Source of the DNA: JBAZDV01 sp041669745
GTDB taxonomy: Archaea; Thermoplasmatota; Thermoplasmata; Methanomassiliicoccales; Methanomethylophilaceae
DNA length: 17,154 nucleotides
Direction of reading: 5' to 3'
NCBI GenBank assembly: GCA_041669745.1
Contig: JBAYAO010000022.1
Span: 1 to 17,154, forward strand
Shown here piece after piece: positions 14,167 through 17,154 of this stretch. Position 1 is the first letter of the stretch; each line of letters begins with the position of its first letter. The notes beneath the pieces were generated by a model. It had not been told where the DNA came from. It made no database searches and was given only the letters and a program-made list of their open reading frames with translations. The position numbers and the translations under genes were made by a program.

Positions 14167-14883
14167 TCACAGCTTGAATCCGCCGATCGTCATTTCACTG
14201 TTTTCGATCAGATCCGTCATCTGTTTCACGATGGCATCGAGGTTGTATGCAGGTATGCGGAAAAGCGTGCAGAACACCTCCAGTTCTACCCTCAGCTCCT
14301 CCCTGTACCCGTCATGCTCTCCGTTGTGATACCTCGAGATGAAGTTACCGATGCATCCCAACAACGCCAGAAAATTGGTCCTCGCCGTCGCAGGATCCGT
14401 CTTGACGCCGTACTTCTCAAAATAGACCGAGGTCCAATCGACGGTCCTGTCCACCAGGTCGTTGGTTATCTTCCACGACGAATGCGCAGTGTAAAGAAGT
14501 TCTGCGCTGCGCTCACTCTTGTTGGCCACATAAAGTTCTATCGCCAATGGGAAAGCAAGGATCACGACCAGATCGTCATTATCCTCCAGGAGCTTCCTGG
14601 ACTGCTCCATCGTACTGTCGTATGCCCGCATGATTATCGTCTCGAAGATCTCTTCTTTGTTCTCGAATGTGTTGTAGAGACTGCCGTTGAGGATTCCCGC
14701 CCTCTGAATTATCTGCCTGGTCGTAGTCTTCGTATACCCGTTCTCCCTGAACAGCTCGGTTGAGACCTGGATTATCCTCTCCCTCGATCCCCGCTTACGT
14801 TCCGTCATATCTTTTTTCTGACGTCTGGGATTCAAATCGATGAGATTCTTTAACGATGATGTCATTTTCGATCGGTACCACAT
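14167..14883 (-). CDS. TetR/AcrR-family transcriptional regulator
   Basis: This protein of up to 238 residues has a classic TetR N-terminal helix-turn-helix: RERIIQVSTELFRENGYTKT (about 33-52), then TTRQIIQRAGILNGSLYNTFENKEEIFETII (about 53-83). The C-terminal alpha-helical half (about 90-238) would bind an unknown hydrophobic ligand and form the dimer. Three starts are possible: ATG at 14883, 14865 (Met7) or 14808 (Met26). Typical TetR proteins begin close to the HTH, so Met26 gives the most usual length, but no start has a clear ribosome-binding site. A TATA-like sequence at about 14893-14905 would fit the 14865 start best. The gene is divergent from an MMPL/RND transporter, the common arrangement for a repressor of an efflux gene. 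An inverted repeat, TTCAAA-N3-TTTGAA, sits just upstream. The stop is TGA. Confidence 0.92.
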   Translation of the reverse strand: MWYRSKMTSSLKNLIDLNPRRQKKDMTERKRGSRERIIQVSTELFRENGYTKTTTRQIIQRAGILNGSLYNTFENKEEIFETIIMRAYDSTMEQSRKLLEDNDDLVVILAFPLAIELYVANKSERSAELLYTAHSSWKITNDLVDRTVDWTSVYFEKYGVKTDPATARTNFLALLGCIGNFISRYHNGEHDGYREELRVELEVFCTLFRIPAYNLDAIVKQMTDLIENSEMTIGGFKL

Positions 14884-15037
14884 GCTTCAAACTATTTGAA
14901 TATGCTCAAAAATACCAATGACGAGAGGTCGATACAAGATAAAGATATTCTTGGACCATTATCGTTCAACGTAGTTATTTTGAGCGTGTTCAGTAGTAAT
15001 AAATACTCCGTGCGAAGTACGATAAGGGGGAGAAAAG
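14884..15037. promoter_or_regulatory. Divergent tetR/MMPL control region with inverted repeats
   Basis: This 154-nt region separates the regulator and transporter starts. It holds TTCAAACTATTTGAA (14886-14900), a perfect 6-bp inverted repeat with 3-nt spacing, next to the tetR start. Nearer the transporter is CGTTCAA (14963-14969), 10 nt, TTGAGCG (14980-14986), an inverted repeat with one mismatch. TATA candidates are AATAAATA (14998-15005) for the transporter and GCATATTCAAAT for tetR. GGGGGAG (15026-15032) is the ribosome-binding site of the transporter. The symmetric sites are candidate TetR operators. Confidence 0.5.
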
Positions 15038-17154
15038 ATGTTCGATAAGCTAGCTGACACGATAATGAAACATCCAAAGCGCATCGTATTGCTTTGGGTC
15101 ATCATCCTTCTGGCATCAATACCGTTCGCCGCAGAGGTGATGCTCAACCCGACGAACGTCCTGTCATACGACATGACGGAGATGTCCGGTGAGAATTCGG
15201 AATCCGTCCAAGGATTTAATATCATCAATGATCCGGATTTGTTCTATTCCAGTAACGCAGACATGTCCACCATCCTAGTTATAGAATGTGACAGCGATGA
15301 ACAGCTTGCCGCCATCAGTGCATTCGACAGCGACCTGGATGCGGCTCTCAAAGATCATTACGGTACCGATGCTGAGGGAAACGAGAAGGTGAGCACCGTC
15401 CCCCTCGGATTCTACTCCAAAACCGACACGTATCCCGGTATCGTTCTGGTGGATATCTCTTTCCTTGACAATATGGATCCGTCCGATGAGATAACCCAGA
15501 TAAGATCGATCATATCGGATGTCAAATCGACGGACGGTTACGATCTTACTACGTATCTAACTGGTTCGGCCGCCATAGGTTATGATACGGAGAACGGCGC
15601 CATGACCGACGTGGAGAAGATAGATCCCGTGTCGATATTGCTTGTCTTGGTGCTCATAGGTCTGTTTTTCAGATCGGTGATATCCGCGGCCACTCCCCCC
15701 ATCACCATAGGATTCGCGTACGGTATCGTACTTGCCGTGATATTCGCACTCGCTCAGGTCATGGACATATACTACATAACCAGCACCATCGTGATGGTCT
15801 CGATGCTCGGTGCCGGTTGCGACTACTGTATATTCATAATAGCGAGATACCGCGAAGAACGCAAGGGAGGTAAAGATCATGACCGCGCCCTCAGGGAGTC
15901 CATAAAATGGGCTGGCGAATCGATCACGATCTCAGGATGTTCGGTCATCATAGGATTTGGCGTCATGTCTTTCTGCTCTTTCTCGATGGTAAGCACGATG
16001 GGCATGGTACTCGCATCGGGCATCGTATTCGCGTTGCTTGCGGCACTCACCCTCATACCCTCGATCCTGGCGATCGTCGGTGACAGGATATTCTATCCGT
16101 CCAACATGGATACGTATACGGAAGGAAGCAAGGCCATGAGAGGCTGGTACGGAAAGGCCTCCAGATTCGGTGCGAGATATTTCTCGAAGTCTGCCAAGTT
16201 CTCCATCAAATACGCGCTACCGATAGTTGTGGTAGCACTCCTGGTCACCGTTCCGCTGACCTACGTAGCATTGACGGAAGAGTCGTCGTACGACATGATC
16301 AGCATAATGCCGAACGGCGAGGCCAAAGACGGTGTCAACGCCATCGTGGAATACGCGGACGGCGGTCTTTTGATGCCCACATACGTGGTCCTGGACATAG
16401 ACACATCCGAGTCCGGGTCCATTGCGAATATAGATGAAAATGCGATAACCATACCCGGATACGGGACTCTGGGTGTATTGGTCTGGAACGATTACACCAG
16501 AACACTCGTCTATCTAGGTCAAACGAACGAACTGGCGACACAGATCGAAAACGAGGGGACGGGCAATGTCGACTCCGTTACCGGCATCTACAGCTGGGAT
16601 TATATATTGGAACAATGCGGCGGGGATGTTCAAATTGCCCTCTCGCTCGTGCCGGAACTGCTCCGCGATCCGATAGGACAGATCCTGTCTGTCCCGGACG
16701 ACACCTGGTCCGCCGTCGCAGGTACATACACCAAGACGAACGCGATCGATTATATCATCGACTACGGCACGGGTTCCCTGTCGAAGGATGTGGGCGGCAA
16801 TCAATACATCAAAATGACGGTCCTGATGCTCGACGAACCGATGTCGAATCTCTCCATGGATGCCATAGCCAATATCGAACGCATAACCGACGACTTCATG
16901 ACCGAGAACCAATACTTTGAGAAGTCATGGGTGACTGGCAGTGTAGTCGTCATGTACGAAGTATCCGAGATCGTTAACAGTGAATTCAATTACATCGAAC
17001 TTGCAGTCATCCTCCTCATCCTCCTTCTGCTCTTCTTCGTCATGAGGTCGTATCTGACACCTTTGCGTGCGGTACTGACGATACTCATGAGCATCGGATG
17101 GACCCTTGGAATGACTCACATACTCTTCAGTCATCTGATGGGCGTACCGGTCAC
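15038..17154 (+). CDS. MMPL/RND-superfamily transporter, 3' end missing
   Basis: This frame is open for 705 codons to the right edge with no stop; I translated it from the plus strand. A first membrane helix (about 15-32, IVLLWVIILLASIPFAA) is followed by an extracytoplasmic domain of about 33-200. A helix bundle (about 202-360) then contains LVLVLIGLFF, a PPITIGFAYG segment and GAGCDYCIFIIARYREER. The Asp262-Tyr263 pair in that last motif matches the proton-relay position of MMPL proteins. A second external domain (about 410-640) and the beginning of a second helix bundle (IELAVILLILLLLFFVMR, near 655) follow, showing the usual RND duplication. Archaeal relatives are proton-driven exporters of lipids, hydrophobic compounds or toxins; the substrate is unknown. 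The ATG has a strong GGGGGAG site 5 nt upstream. The divergent TetR gene is the likely regulator. Confidence 0.93.
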   Translation, partial: MFDKLADTIMKHPKRIVLLWVIILLASIPFAAEVMLNPTNVLSYDMTEMSGENSESVQGFNIINDPDLFYSSNADMSTILVIECDSDEQLAAISAFDSDLDAALKDHYGTDAEGNEKVSTVPLGFYSKTDTYPGIVLVDISFLDNMDPSDEITQIRSIISDVKSTDGYDLTTYLTGSAAIGYDTENGAMTDVEKIDPVSILLVLVLIGLFFRSVISAATPPITIGFAYGIVLAVIFALAQVMDIYYITSTIVMVSMLGAGCDYCIFIIARYREERKGGKDHDRALRESIKWAGESITISGCSVIIGFGVMSFCSFSMVSTMGMVLASGIVFALLAALTLIPSILAIVGDRIFYPSNMDTYTEGSKAMRGWYGKASRFGARYFSKSAKFSIKYALPIVVVALLVTVPLTYVALTEESSYDMISIMPNGEAKDGVNAIVEYADGGLLMPTYVVLDIDTSESGSIANIDENAITIPGYGTLGVLVWNDYTRTLVYLGQTNELATQIENEGTGNVDSVTGIYSWDYILEQCGGDVQIALSLVPELLRDPIGQILSVPDDTWSAVAGTYTKTNAIDYIIDYGTGSLSKDVGGNQYIKMTVLMLDEPMSNLSMDAIANIERITDDFMTENQYFEKSWVTGSVVVMYEVSEIVNSEFNYIELAVILLILLLLFFVMRSYLTPLRAVLTILMSIGWTLGMTHILFSHLMGVPV

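Noticed and set aside
12957..14177. A 406-codon open frame on the plus strand opposite the dehydrogenase
   Set aside because: The minus-strand protein has clear family motifs throughout. The antisense frame is His/Arg/Leu-rich and resembles nothing, as expected for a shadow in GC-biased codons.

Overview
The window looks archaeal. It encodes pelota (aPelota/Dom34), an ACT-domain regulator of the archaeal COG2150 type, and the methanogen-associated aspartate-semialdehyde sulfurtransferase family. Several genes have a TATA-like box about 26 nt before the start codon and no Shine-Dalgarno (SD) site. GC content is middling, and AGA/AGG and ATA codons are common. My best guess is a member of the Thermoplasmata, possibly a host-associated Methanomassiliicoccales methanogen. 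That placement is inference: there is no rRNA and no methanogenesis gene here.

Layout. (1) 1-2512, minus strand: chorismate mutase, then asd and a DUF39/HcyBio homocysteine-synthesis protein that runs off the left edge. The product of Asd is the substrate of the HcyBio enzyme. (2) 2513-3700, plus strand: a six-helix membrane protein with a cysteine-rich acidic tail, a hairpin terminator, and an HTH-ACT regulator. (3) 3767-8052, minus strand: carA-carB, overlapping by 4 nt, for carbamoyl phosphate synthesis (pyrimidines and arginine). (4) 8194-9234, plus: pelota, for ribosome rescue. (5) 9377-11033, plus: a NifV-like citrate/homocitrate synthase with a structured leader, followed 4 nt later by an unrecognised protein. 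(6) 11041-14114, minus: an isocitrate/isopropylmalate-family dehydrogenase and an ABC-F ATPase. (7) 14167-17154: a TetR-family regulator divergent from an MMPL/RND transporter that runs off the right edge.

How the genes fit together. Most of the window is amino-acid and nucleotide biosynthesis. Aspartate semialdehyde goes to homocysteine, chorismate to prephenate, and glutamine to carbamoyl phosphate. The claisen-type synthase and the beta-decarboxylating dehydrogenase could be the first and last steps of a citrate-to-2-oxoglutarate route, or of a homologous 2-oxoacid elongation route. The ACT-domain regulator may sense an amino acid. The right end is a separate regulator/exporter pair.

No gene-free stretch exceeds 300 bases. 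I see no tRNA, rRNA, CRISPR array, insertion sequence or phage signature. I found no clearly new multi-gene system. The best leads are the asd-HcyBio pair, the Cys-tailed membrane protein (possibly a diverged acetate-transporter-like protein), an inverted repeat shared by two divergent promoters, and the NifV-like/dehydrogenase cluster.
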